Of a stretch of 35,559 bases of DNA, positions 9,829 to 17,123 are shown piece after piece. How positions within the stretch are numbered: the first letter of the stretch is position 1; each line of letters begins with the position of its first letter. The translations under genes were made by a program, and so were the position numbers. The notes below the pieces were generated by a model. It ran no database searches and was not told the DNA's origin. It saw nothing but the letters and a program-made list of their open reading frames with translations. Source of the DNA: Nocardia africana NBRC 100379 (GTDB lineage Bacteria; Actinomycetota; Actinomycetes; Mycobacteriales; Mycobacteriaceae); NCBI RefSeq assembly GCF_001612635.1, contig NZ_BDAV01000029.1, positions 1 through 35,559 of the forward strand. Reading direction: 5' to 3'.

Positions 9829-11570
9829 CGGAAGGCGAACTGGGCACCTTCACCGGCGAATTGCAGCGCCGAATCGAGGACCGCGTCAACGCAGAACCGG
9901 AGCTGATGGTGCGGGACGCGTTTGTGAGCATTGTCGGCGAGTACCTGATCGATGACGGTGTGCTCGACGACCTGGAGACCTGCTACCTCTTTGTGCCATG
10001 GCAGAATCGTCGCGTCGAGGTCGCTGGCTACGACATCGCAGGCGACGGAACAATCCTCCAGCTCGTAACAACCGAATACGGGCTGGGAGCCCAGCCGCTG
10101 AAACGCGAGCGACTGACTCAGCTGGTCCGACGTGTGGGTGCCTTCGCCGAGTTCTGTCGGAATGGCATGCACGTACAGCTTGAGCGATCAAGCCCGACTT
10201 ACGACATGGTCCAACGGATCCACACCGTGTGGCCGGATCTGCACACGCTCAGAATCTTCGTTTTCACAGACGGGACGACCGGGCTGCGGCGTGCCGAGCA
10301 AGCAACTGTTGCGGGGCTTCCGACCGCCGTTCACGTGTGGGATGCCACCCGGCTGCATCGACTGATCAGCTCCGGCACACAGCAGGAGGACATCCTCATC
10401 GACGTCGCAAAGCTAGGTTATGAGGTGCAATGCCTCGAGTCTTCGGAACAAGCAGATGGTTATCGCTGCCTTCTCACTATGCTCCCCGGAAAGCTTCTTG
10501 CAGATCTCTACGATGAGCACCACAGCCGTCTGCTTCAGCGCAACGTGCGAGCTTTCCTTCAGGCGCGCGGCAAGGTCAACAAGGGCATAGCAGAAACGAT
10601 CAAGAGCCAGCCAGGCCGATTCCTGGCGTACAACAACGGTGTCTCTGCCACGGCTCGAGCTGCGGAGGTCGAGCGGACGCCGGACGGACTGCTCCTGCGA
10701 GGTTTGACAGAGCTCCAGATCGTCAACGGCGGCCAGACGACGGCTTCACTGCATCATGCGGCCCGCAGAGGGCTCGACCTGTCCCAGGTGACAGTCCCAG
10801 CGAAGATCACTTTGATTCCGGATGACCGTCTTGATCACATGGTTCCGGAGATCTCCCGTTATGCGAACTCGCAGAACGCCGTTACGGCTGCTGATTTCGA
10901 AGGCAACAGCCGGTTCCACGTCGGTCTGGAGCGCTCCTCTCGCGGTATCTGGGTGACACCACCCGGCGACGAGCTTCTGCAGACCCGTTGGTACTACGAA
11001 CGAGTCCGCGGGCAGTACGACGTGGACAAAAACAAGTTCACAACCACGGCGTCACGGCGACGGTTCGAACGCGAGAACCCTGTAAGGCAACGTTTCGGCA
11101 AGACGGACGCCGCGAAGTATGAGTACGCCTACAACGAACGACCGGACGTCGTATGCCTGGGCGCGGAAAAGTGTTTCCGGACGTGGACTCTCGAGGCCGA
11201 ACTCTCCGAGCGGGAGACACCCGATGACGCGTACTTTCGCCAGCTGGTTTCAAAGGCGATCGTGTTCCGGCAGACGCGATCACTGATCCAGAAGGAGAAC
11301 TTCGGGGGCTACCTCGGACAGACCGCCGCCTATGTCGTTTCCCTGATCGTGCACGTTGTCGGTGGTCTGGATCTCGACCGAATTTGGGGTGAGCAGGCCT
11401 TGCCAGAAGCGATCGCGACCGTGGTCCCAGATGTCGCCCGGATAGTGCGCGGCGTGCTGACGACGCCGCCGAGCGGCGGAAATGTCACCGAATGGGCGAA
11501 GAAACCAGCATGTTGGGACCGCGTGCGTGCCGTTGGCTGGACTGCGCCGGCCGATGTACTTGCCGAATAG
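9825..11570 (+). CDS. AIPR-family (abortive infection phage resistance) protein
   Basis: Last gene of the operon, 581 aa. The AIPR signature is clear: FLAYNNGVSATA (266-277), then LQIVNGGQTTASLHHA (297-312) and the later SRYANSQNAV segment. AIPR proteins are linked to abortive phage resistance and often carry a PD-(D/E)XK-like N-terminus. Here the corresponding segment (EVAGYDIAGDGTILQLVTTEYG, from about residue 65) keeps the acidic positions but has no lysine in the expected place, so nuclease activity is uncertain. The open frame extends upstream, but I place the start at GTG 9825, which overlaps the preceding stop as GTGA like every other junction in the operon. It could be the toxic effector of the system (inference). 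Confidence 0.82.
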   Translation: MTEGELGTFTGELQRRIEDRVNAEPELMVRDAFVSIVGEYLIDDGVLDDLETCYLFVPWQNRRVEVAGYDIAGDGTILQLVTTEYGLGAQPLKRERLTQLVRRVGAFAEFCRNGMHVQLERSSPTYDMVQRIHTVWPDLHTLRIFVFTDGTTGLRRAEQATVAGLPTAVHVWDATRLHRLISSGTQQEDILIDVAKLGYEVQCLESSEQADGYRCLLTMLPGKLLADLYDEHHSRLLQRNVRAFLQARGKVNKGIAETIKSQPGRFLAYNNGVSATARAAEVERTPDGLLLRGLTELQIVNGGQTTASLHHAARRGLDLSQVTVPAKITLIPDDRLDHMVPEISRYANSQNAVTAADFEGNSRFHVGLERSSRGIWVTPPGDELLQTRWYYERVRGQYDVDKNKFTTTASRRRFERENPVRQRFGKTDAAKYEYAYNERPDVVCLGAEKCFRTWTLEAELSERETPDDAYFRQLVSKAIVFRQTRSLIQKENFGGYLGQTAAYVVSLIVHVVGGLDLDRIWGEQALPEAIATVVPDVARIVRGVLTTPPSGGNVTEWAKKPACWDRVRAVGWTAPADVLAE

Positions 11571-11686
11571 AGTCGCGGGATTGCTCATGTCGTCTGGTGA
11601 ACCGGTGGTTGCCAGCCGAATAGAAGCATGCTAATGGAAGCAGCATTCTGCCGTTCAGTGAAGTGATCTCAGTGACCTTAAGCCGA

Positions 11687-11922
11687 TCATCCGATGCTCG
11701 CACCCGCGAGCACAAGAACGGCCTTGACAAGTCGCCGGCACACTCCGGACTGGTCGTGATGCGCTGCAACGTCTTCCAAAGCGACTCAACAACCCGAAAC
11801 CGCGCTCACCGAGCGTTCACAGTTCCCAGCAGCAGGGCGTTGTATGCGCGGTTGTCGCCATCGAGCTGCTCGCCGGACGGCAGTTTGATTGGTGTGTGGA
11901 CTCCGCAGCTGTTCAGGCATTT
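11687..11922 (-). pseudogene. decayed C-terminal fragment of an IS5-type transposase
   Basis: Read on the - strand, one frame gives VHTPIKLPSGEQLDGDNRAY then NALLLGTVNAR and a stop. The same frame resumes as SLWKTLQRITTSPECAGDL. A one-base frame shift then continues as VKAVLVLAGASIG and a stop (complement of 11687-11689). In order, these are the C-terminal blocks of actinobacterial IS5-family transposases (HTP-K-P-G-L-DNR-YN, then W-L, then IGD-VKAALVL). The gene is broken by a stop and a frameshift, and its N-terminal part is missing at the tRNA-fragment junction to the right. It is a relic lying between the defence operon and the island border. The family assignment comes from pattern recall. 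Confidence 0.6.
11695..11712. repeat. short hairpin downstream of the defence operon
   Basis: TGCTCGC and GCGAGCA form a perfect 7-bp stem with loop ACCC, 125 bases after the AIPR stop. There is no T-tract, and it lies inside the transposase relic, so a terminator role is only a possibility. Confidence 0.25.
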
Positions 11923-11938
11923 TTAACTTGCACTATAG

Positions 11939-11975
11939 GATCAGCGGGTTCGGGGTTCGAGTCCCTGATGGCGCA
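11939..11975 (+). other. 3' fragment of a tRNA gene (tRNA-Lys-like), probable integration site (att)
   Basis: The sequence GATCAGCGGGTTCGGGG, then T-loop TTCGAGT, then CCCTGATGGCGCA reads as the 3' part of a tRNA: the anticodon-stem end, variable loop, T-arm (CGGGG/CCCTG with a G-T pair), the 3' acceptor strand ATGGCGC and discriminator A. The matching 5' half (acceptor GCGCCAT, D-arm, anticodon) is absent upstream, where the transposase relic lies. A 3' tRNA piece with an intact downstream terminator is the classical scar of a tyrosine-recombinase element inserted in a tRNA gene. From memory the segment resembles actinobacterial tRNA-Lys, and that identity is less sure than the tRNA origin. 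The intact gene should lie left of the window. Confidence 0.65.
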
Positions 11976-11983
11976 CTCCCACG

Positions 11984-12018
11984 AAGACCCCTGACCAGGA
12001 ATGCCGGTCAGGGGTCTT
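11984..12018. terminator. intrinsic terminator after the tRNA fragment
   Basis: AAGACCCCTGACC (11984-11996) pairs perfectly with GGTCAGGGGTCTT (12006-12018) across a 9-nt loop, giving a 13-bp stem. It is only 8 bases after the tRNA 3' end, so it was probably the native terminator of that tRNA gene. Confidence 0.75.
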
Positions 12019-12106
12019 CTGCGTTGCCGACCCGGTCGATCAACGGTTTCCACTCGGTCACAACGGGATTCACGTGCTTGTGCGGCCCGGCGCCGACAGG
12101 CTCGGA

Positions 12107-12925
12107 TCAGCCGATCGGCGGTGCCAGGTATTCCAGCGCGTAATCGGCGCCGGCGGGGGTTACGCGGGCGATGCCGGGTGAGTCGAGGTGGGCGCCGGCG
12201 ACGAAATGGTGTGGCTGGGTCAGTCGTTCGAGCAGGGCCGCCCGCGCGGCGCGGGCCTGAGATTGGTTGCCGTCGAGCTCCCAGGACACGGCCGGCCGAT
12301 CGAACTGGAGCGTCGGAACGTGCACGGTGTCGCCCCAGACGAGAAGGTGGGCGGCGCCGGCGCGGATGTCGTAGACGGTGTGGCCGGGGGTGTGGCCCGG
12401 TGTCGGGATCGCGGTGGTCCAGTCGTTGATCGCGACCTTCTCCGACACGGGCACGACCCGGTCGCGGATCGGCTCCAGCCGACCCGTGAACACCGACGCG
12501 TCGCCCGCGCCGATCCACACGCGTTCGAGTCCGGTGAACGCTTCCGAGCCGTCCGGCGCGATCAGGCCGCTCACGTGGTCTTCGTGGTTGTGCGTGATGG
12601 CCACATCGGTGATCTGCCCGCGATCGATTCCCGCCTCGTCGAGCGCGTCGTAGATCAAACCCATGGTGGGGTCGTGCCACGCGTTGGACGCGCCGGTGTC
12701 GATGAGAAGCGACCGCGTGCCGTCGGTGACGAAGAAGGCGTTCACCGACAGCCGCAAGTTGCCGCCGACCAGAGGCACGGCGGCCGGCAGTTGCTCGAGC
12801 GCGCACCCATCCTCGCCGCGGAGCCGGGTCGGCGGCATGTCGATGTACCCGTCTCGCAACGAGATCAGTCGCAGATCACCGAATTCGAACGTGGCATGGT
12901 GCCGGCCACTCGAAACCCAACGCAT
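12107..12925 (-). CDS. metallo-beta-lactamase-fold hydrolase
   Basis: A 272-residue MBL-fold metallo-hydrolase. The metal-binding motif THNHEDH gives H112, H114, D116 and H117. Further ligands are suggested by PGHTPGH (176-182), WGDT (D199) and the C-terminal GAHLDSPG. No signal peptide is seen, so it is cytoplasmic; the substrate is unknown (lactonase- or hydroxyacyl-thiol-ester-type hydrolases share this layout). The open frame continues far upstream, but ATG 12923-12925 has a GGAGG Shine-Dalgarno six bases away. The gene is divergent from an XRE-cupin regulator, with a perfect inverted repeat between the two, so the regulator probably controls it. Confidence 0.85.
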   Translation of the reverse strand: MRWVSSGRHHATFEFGDLRLISLRDGYIDMPPTRLRGEDGCALEQLPAAVPLVGGNLRLSVNAFFVTDGTRSLLIDTGASNAWHDPTMGLIYDALDEAGIDRGQITDVAITHNHEDHVSGLIAPDGSEAFTGLERVWIGAGDASVFTGRLEPIRDRVVPVSEKVAINDWTTAIPTPGHTPGHTVYDIRAGAAHLLVWGDTVHVPTLQFDRPAVSWELDGNQSQARAARAALLERLTQPHHFVAGAHLDSPGIARVTPAGADYALEYLAPPIG

Positions 12926-12955
12926 GGAACCTCCGTCGTGTCGCGCATACGCAAC

Positions 12956-12988
12956 TCTTCGATAGAAGACTTGTTCTCCTATCGAAGA
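12956..12988. promoter_or_regulatory. inverted repeat, probable operator between the MBL hydrolase and XRE-cupin genes
   Basis: TCTTCGATAG (12956-12965) and CTATCGAAGA (12979-12988) are perfect reverse complements separated by 13 bases. The left arm with its next four bases is itself a near palindrome (TCTTC-GATA-GAAGA). It sits in the 108-bp divergent promoter region, 30 bp from one start and 45 bp from the other. It suits a dimeric HTH regulator, most simply the adjacent XRE-cupin protein. Confidence 0.6.
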
Positions 12989-13033
12989 AACATTCACTGT
13001 GGACGGCCAGATACCCATCGATCGAGGAGCACG

Positions 13034-13642
13034 GTGGTCGAGCAAGAGGCACACGAGACCGAACCCCACCACGGTGACGACCTGGCCGGCGCCTTCGGCG
13101 GCAACGTGCGGCGACGCCGCGAAGAGGCCGGCCTGACCCTCGAGCAGTTGTCGACACAGTCGTCGGTCAGCCGGGCGATGCTGTCCAAGGTCGAACGCGG
13201 TGAGAAGAGCCCGACCATCGGCGTGGCGTCCAGGATCGCCCACGCGCTCGACGCGTCGCTCTCGGATCTGATCGGCGGGTCGGCCGCTGCCGCATCCGGC
13301 ACGGCCGTCGTCCTGCGCAAGAGCGACCGCCCCGTTTTCCGCGACCCGGAAACCGGTTTCGAACGACATATGGTGTCGGCCGCCCCCGGCGCGGGAACCG
13401 GCGAGATGATCGTCCACCACCTCCCCGCACAGGTCTCGACCGGGCTGCTGCCCGCCTATCCGCCGGGCACCGAAAAGCAACTCGTGGTGCTCGACGGCAC
13501 CCTCACCGTCTCGATCGGCGGACTCAGCGAAACCCTGGAGACAGGCGACTCCCTGTTCTTCCAGGCCGACACGGACCACGGCTTCGCCAACCGAACCGAC
13601 GCCCCCTGCGAATACATCATGGTCATCTCGCGCCGAACCTGA
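13034..13642 (+). CDS. XRE-family transcriptional regulator with C-terminal cupin domain
   Basis: A 202-residue cytoplasmic regulator. An XRE helix-turn-helix covers about residues 22-82 (NVRRRREEAGLTLEQLS and SVSRAMLSKVERGEKSPT, typical of the cupin-coupled class). A small cupin domain covers about 115-200 (EKQLVVLDGTLTVSIGG and TGDSLFFQADTDHGFAN), which usually senses a small metabolite. The open frame begins far upstream, but GTG 13034 is preceded by GAGGAG at a good distance and gives the normal length for this class. It is divergent from the MBL hydrolase. Confidence 0.85.
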   Translation: MVEQEAHETEPHHGDDLAGAFGGNVRRRREEAGLTLEQLSTQSSVSRAMLSKVERGEKSPTIGVASRIAHALDASLSDLIGGSAAAASGTAVVLRKSDRPVFRDPETGFERHMVSAAPGAGTGEMIVHHLPAQVSTGLLPAYPPGTEKQLVVLDGTLTVSIGGLSETLETGDSLFFQADTDHGFANRTDAPCEYIMVISRRT

Positions 13643-13704
13643 CCGTTCAAGGGGGGTACGTCGGCCCACGGAACCCCTGGCCGGCGCGGGGCGTCCTAAC
13701 AACC

Positions 13705-13929
13705 GTGGGGAGCATTATCGAGTTCATCGATGCGCGGTTGCGTGAAGACGAACGTGCGGCGCGGGCCGTCGACGGGGAGCGGCGGGCGTGGCGGGAGGTG
13801 CTGGCCAAGCGGCTCATCGTCACGCTGGCGCGGCTGCCGGACGGGGGCGGCCGGGAGGATCGGTTGCTGCGGTGCGTCGCGCTGTGCTGGGCCGACCATG
13901 CCGACTATCGACCGGAGTGGATCCTCTAG
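13705..13929 (+). CDS. small DUF6221-like protein
   Basis: A 74-residue protein with the pattern I associate with the actinobacterial DUF6221 family: an N-terminal FIDARLREDERAARA, a central helix AWREVLAKRLIV, and the C-terminal LRCVALCWADHADYRPEW. The function is unknown; the family is common in Nocardia, Streptomyces and their mobile elements. No membrane segment is seen. The start is GTG 13705, with only a weak purine stretch upstream. It stands alone, 62 bases after the XRE-cupin gene. Confidence 0.6.
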   Translation: MGSIIEFIDARLREDERAARAVDGERRAWREVLAKRLIVTLARLPDGGGREDRLLRCVALCWADHADYRPEWIL

Positions 13930-13952
13930 TCCCGGTCGGCGGGGACCGTGGC

Positions 13953-13958
13953 TAGGCT
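13953..13958 (+). promoter_or_regulatory. candidate -10 box for the next small gene
   Basis: TAGGCT fits the actinobacterial TANNNT -10 consensus and lies 30 bases before ATG 13989. No -35 is evident. Confidence 0.35.
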
Positions 13959-13988
13959 CGGGGCATCCGTTCGCGATCGGGAACCGAT

Positions 13989-14327
13989 ATGGCCGACTAC
14001 GCACATACCGACCACGCCAGTAAGGGCCGCGCCGAGAAAGCGCGACGGCTCGCGGCCTATCTGTGGCAGCGCGGAGTCTCCGGGGCCGAACTCGCGAAAA
14101 TTCCGGCCGCCACGCGCCGCAAACTCGCCCGGGCCGCCGACACGAATCCGCCCAGTACCGACGAGACCTGGACACTGGTCGCGCAACTGCTCGACGAGAA
14201 GGATGCGTGGGCCGCCCGCAACCCGAATCATCCTGCCGCACAACGCGATCACACGGACGAGAAGATTCTGTGGATCAAGCCGCCGGTGACGCCCTGGCTC
14301 GCCGACGACGGAAAACCGGCCACCTGA
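13989..14327 (+). CDS. hypothetical protein, 112 aa
   Basis: A soluble, charged 112-residue protein that I do not recognise as a named family. It is Ala/Arg-rich with a helical look: residues 12-50 (KGRAEKARRLAAYLWQRGVS, then AELAKIPAATRRKLARAA) could form a small DNA- or RNA-binding helical bundle, and the C-terminal half is rich in Trp and Pro. ATG 13989 has no clear Shine-Dalgarno. High third-position G+C like its neighbours supports it as real. Confidence 0.6.
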   Translation: MADYAHTDHASKGRAEKARRLAAYLWQRGVSGAELAKIPAATRRKLARAADTNPPSTDETWTLVAQLLDEKDAWAARNPNHPAAQRDHTDEKILWIKPPVTPWLADDGKPAT

Positions 14328-14385
14328 CCCACCGGCCCCGCCGCGACTCAACTCCAGCCCGGCGATCGGCAACCGACCCGCACCC

Positions 14386-14391
14386 TTGACA
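14386..14391 (+). promoter_or_regulatory. -35 box TTGACA of the crotonase promoter
   Basis: A perfect TTGACA, followed 18 bases later by TTCACT (14410-14415) as a weak -10. This would start transcription at about 14422, the first base of the crotonase GTG codon, so the mRNA would be leaderless. The spacer and -10 lie inside a long palindrome. Confidence 0.5.
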
Positions 14392-14392
14392 G

Positions 14393-14420
14393 CAAGAAGT
14401 GAACTGGAGTTCACTTCTTG
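14393..14420. promoter_or_regulatory. perfect 28-nt palindrome, operator of the crotonase gene
   Basis: CAAGAAGTGAACT (14393-14405) and AGTTCACTTCTTG (14408-14420) are exact reverse complements around GG. The palindrome covers the promoter spacer and -10 region and ends one base before the proposed start codon, so a bound dimeric regulator (TetR- or GntR-like) would block transcription. Which regulator binds it is not visible. Confidence 0.75.
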
Positions 14421-14421
14421 G

Positions 14422-15462
14422 GTGACCGACGACGCGCACCACTCCGGCACCCGGCCAGCGGCCTGGCGCGAGGACCTGACCAGCGGCGAGGACTCGCTGT
14501 TCGCCGACAGACCCGAACCGGAGCAGGGCCCGGCCTACCGCACCCTCACCTACGAGGTGACCGGCCGAATCGCACGCATCACGTTCGACCGGCCCGAACA
14601 CGGCAATGCCATCACCGCCGATACTCCGATCGAACTCGCGCACGCGGTCGAGCGCGCCGACCTGGATCCGCGCGTGCACGTGATGGTGGTCTCCGGGCGT
14701 GGCAAGGGATTCTGCGGCGGCTACGACCTCTCGATCTTCGCGGAGAACGGCCTGTCCCCCACCGTGTCGGCCCAGCCTGCGACCGGAACCGTGCTCGATC
14801 CGGTGGTCCAGGCGCGCAACCACAACCCGTGGGGCACATGGGATCCCATGGTCGACTATCAGATGATGAGCCGGTTCAACCGCGGCTTCTCCAGCCTGTT
14901 GCACGCGAACAAGCCGACGGTCGCCAAACTGCACGGATTCGCCGTCGCGGGCGGCACCGACATCGCCCTGTTCTGCGACCAGATCATCTGCGCCGACGAC
15001 ACCAAGATCGGCTATCCGCCCACCCGGGTTTGGGGCATTCCGGCCGCGGGGATGTGGGCGCACCGGCTCGGCGACCAGCGGGCCAAGCGGCTGCTGTTCA
15101 CCGGCGACTGCCTCAGCGGCAAGCAGGCCGAGGAGTGGGGCCTGGCCGTGGAGTCCTGTCCGGCGGACGAGCTCGACGAACGCACCGAGCAACTGCTGCA
15201 ACGGATTTCGCGCATGCCGATCAATCAGCTGATCATGGCGAAACTCGCGCTCAACAGCTCCTTGCTGGCCCAGGGCGTCGCGAACTCGGGAATGGTGAGC
15301 ACCGTCTTCGACGGTATCTCCCGGCACACCCGCGAAGGGTATGCCTTCCAATTGCGTTCGGCCACTGCCGGTTTCCGGGAGGCGGTGCGGGAACGCGACG
15401 AGCCGTTCGGCGATTGGAAGCGAACGCAGTTCGAACGATTCGACAGCACCGACGAGGCATGA
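14422..15462 (+). CDS. crotonase / enoyl-CoA hydratase superfamily protein
   Basis: A 346-residue crotonase-fold acyl-CoA enzyme. The oxyanion-hole segments are GRGKGFCGGYDL (92-103) and GFAVAGGTDIAL (172-183). Both glutamates used by classical enoyl-CoA hydratase seem replaced: the first position is D180, and the second lies in IGYPPTRVWGIP, with proline where Glu is usual. It may therefore be an isomerase, hydrolase or other branch of the superfamily. I choose GTG 14422 over the in-frame TTG 14386, because TTG 14386 lies in the -35 box and the palindrome occupies the space between. Confidence 0.85.
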   Translation: MTDDAHHSGTRPAAWREDLTSGEDSLFADRPEPEQGPAYRTLTYEVTGRIARITFDRPEHGNAITADTPIELAHAVERADLDPRVHVMVVSGRGKGFCGGYDLSIFAENGLSPTVSAQPATGTVLDPVVQARNHNPWGTWDPMVDYQMMSRFNRGFSSLLHANKPTVAKLHGFAVAGGTDIALFCDQIICADDTKIGYPPTRVWGIPAAGMWAHRLGDQRAKRLLFTGDCLSGKQAEEWGLAVESCPADELDERTEQLLQRISRMPINQLIMAKLALNSSLLAQGVANSGMVSTVFDGISRHTREGYAFQLRSATAGFREAVRERDEPFGDWKRTQFERFDSTDEA

Positions 15463-15476
15463 GCGCTCCGGGCGCC

Positions 15477-15959
15477 TTATTCCGATGACACGACTTGGTC
15501 AGCGTCGCCGCCGTCACCCTCGGCGCGCGCACTCACCTTGTCCGCCAGGGAACGCACCGCCCGCGCCTCCGCATCGGTCAACTGATCGACGAACAGCCGC
15601 CGCACCAATTCGACATGCCGGGGCGCGGCCTGCTCCAGCGCCCGGCGACCGGATTCGGTGAGGCAGATCAGCCGGCCGCGTGCATCGTCGGCGGCCGGGC
15701 TTCGCACCACCAGCCCCCGCTTGTCCATCCGCGCCAGATGCTTCGACAGCCGGCTCTTGTCCCAGCAGATCTGCGCGGCTAGGTCGCGGGCGCGCACACT
15801 CCCCTCGCGCGCGTCGGACAGCGCTACCAGAATTTCGTAATCGGAGACCGACAGCCCGTCGCTCGCGAGCCCGGCGGCCATCGCGGCGTCGAGACGCTGA
15901 CGCAGCCGGATGTAGGCAGACCAGGTCTGTTGCTCCTGTTCGTCCAGCCACCGCACCAT
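15477..15959 (-). CDS. MarR-family transcriptional regulator
   Basis: A 160-residue MarR protein. The winged helix spans about 35-105, with recognition region ARDLAAQICWDKSRLSKHLA and wing RSPAADDARGRL. N- and C-terminal helices form the dimer interface. The single Cys in the recognition region (C65) could be redox-sensitive, but this is speculative. It is divergent from a pirin gene across 59 bases containing an inverted repeat, so it probably represses pirin and itself. Confidence 0.85.
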   Translation of the reverse strand: MVRWLDEQEQQTWSAYIRLRQRLDAAMAAGLASDGLSVSDYEILVALSDAREGSVRARDLAAQICWDKSRLSKHLARMDKRGLVVRSPAADDARGRLICLTESGRRALEQAAPRHVELVRRLFVDQLTDAEARAVRSLADKVSARAEGDGGDADQVVSSE

Positions 15960-15980
15960 GGGAATGATCCTACCGAGTAT

Positions 15981-16013
15981 TTGGTTGACATGGACACCAA
16001 CCGGCCTAGGAGG
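15981..16013 (+). promoter_or_regulatory. pirin promoter with MarR operator and Shine-Dalgarno
   Basis: TTGGT (15981-15985) and ACCAA (15996-16000) form an inverted repeat that overlaps a perfect -35 TTGACA (15985-15990). AGGAGG (16008-16013) is the ribosome-binding site, five bases before ATG 16019. The layout suits repression by the divergent MarR protein. Confidence 0.55.
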
Positions 16014-16018
16014 ACATC

Positions 16019-16996
16019 ATGCCCGCGATCACCGTCGACGACATCCTGGTGCTGCCGCGACTGCCCCGCCCGGAGCAGACCATGCGGCAGCGGCCGGTCC
16101 GGACCGTGACCACCGCCCACAAACAACTCGAGGGAGCCGGTTTCGAGGTGCGCCGCCCATTCCCGAGCCTCGATGTGCGCACCGCCGACCCGTTCATCCT
16201 GCTCGACCACATGGGCCCCGTCGCCTACGAGCCCTACCAGGCCAAAGGCGCGCCGTGGCATCCGCACCGCGGTTTCGAAACCGTCACGTACATGATCGAC
16301 GGCACGATGGTTCATCACGATTCCAACGGCGGCGGCGGAACCATCGCCGAGGGCGACACTCAGTGGATGACCGCCGGCTCGGGCATCCTGCACGACGAGC
16401 TTCCCGCCGAGGACCTGGTGATCTCCGGCGGCGTATTCCACGGGGTGCAGCTGTGGGTCAACCTGCCGCGGTCGCTGAAGATGGCGGATCCGCGCTACCA
16501 GGATCTGCGCGCGAGCGAATTGACGCTGGTCACCTCACACGACGGCGGTGCACTCGTGCGCATCATCGCCGGGAATATCGGCGGCTACGAGGGCCCCGGC
16601 TCGACCTATACGCCGATCGCCTACGCGCACGCCTCGATCAGTCCCGGCGCGCGGCTGGAAACGCCGTGGCCGCAGGAGTTCACCGCGATGGCGTACGTGC
16701 TGGCCGGCAGCGGCACCGTCGGCGACGAGGGCCGTACCCTCACCGAGGGACAGCTGGCGGTGCTCGGCCACGGCGAGGCCGTCGCGCTGACCGCGGACGA
16801 TCGTCAGGAGGGGCCCACCGGTCAATTCGAGGTACTCCTGCTGGGCGGCGCGCCCATTCGCGAACCGGTCGTGCAATACGGGCCGTTCGTGATGAATTCC
16901 AAACAGGAAATCATCGACGCCATAACGGATTTCGAGGCGGGGCGAATGGGACATATTCCGGCGGAACATATGACGGGCCGCCGGCTGGGTGAATAA
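16019..16996 (+). CDS. pirin family protein
   Basis: A 325-residue bicupin pirin. The N-terminal cupin has the metal motif HPHRGFE (H81, H83) and GSGILHDE (H125, E127), matching the iron ligands of bacterial pirins with quercetinase-like activity. The C-terminal cupin (about 190-290) lacks the ligands, as is usual. It is cytoplasmic. The role is unknown; pirins are often induced by oxidative or xenobiotic stress, consistent with MarR control. Confidence 0.9.
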   Translation: MPAITVDDILVLPRLPRPEQTMRQRPVRTVTTAHKQLEGAGFEVRRPFPSLDVRTADPFILLDHMGPVAYEPYQAKGAPWHPHRGFETVTYMIDGTMVHHDSNGGGGTIAEGDTQWMTAGSGILHDELPAEDLVISGGVFHGVQLWVNLPRSLKMADPRYQDLRASELTLVTSHDGGALVRIIAGNIGGYEGPGSTYTPIAYAHASISPGARLETPWPQEFTAMAYVLAGSGTVGDEGRTLTEGQLAVLGHGEAVALTADDRQEGPTGQFEVLLLGGAPIREPVVQYGPFVMNSKQEIIDAITDFEAGRMGHIPAEHMTGRRLGE

Positions 16997-17123
16997 GCGG
17001 CTCTCGGCCGTGCGGTTGACAACGGCGGTCGCCATCAGAACAGTAGACTCGGCGTTTCCGGCCCGCCACCGCGGGGAGTGCGGCCGGTCCGTCGTATCAA
17101 CCGCAGCTGACATCGAGGAATAC

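Noticed and set aside
12188..13033. Long upstream extension of the XRE-cupin frame
   Set aside because: It runs antisense through the hydrolase gene and has no family features. GTG 13034 with GAGGAG gives the normal protein.
12926..13702. Upstream extension of the hydrolase frame
   Set aside because: It crosses the XRE-cupin gene in antisense, and ATG 12925 has a good Shine-Dalgarno.
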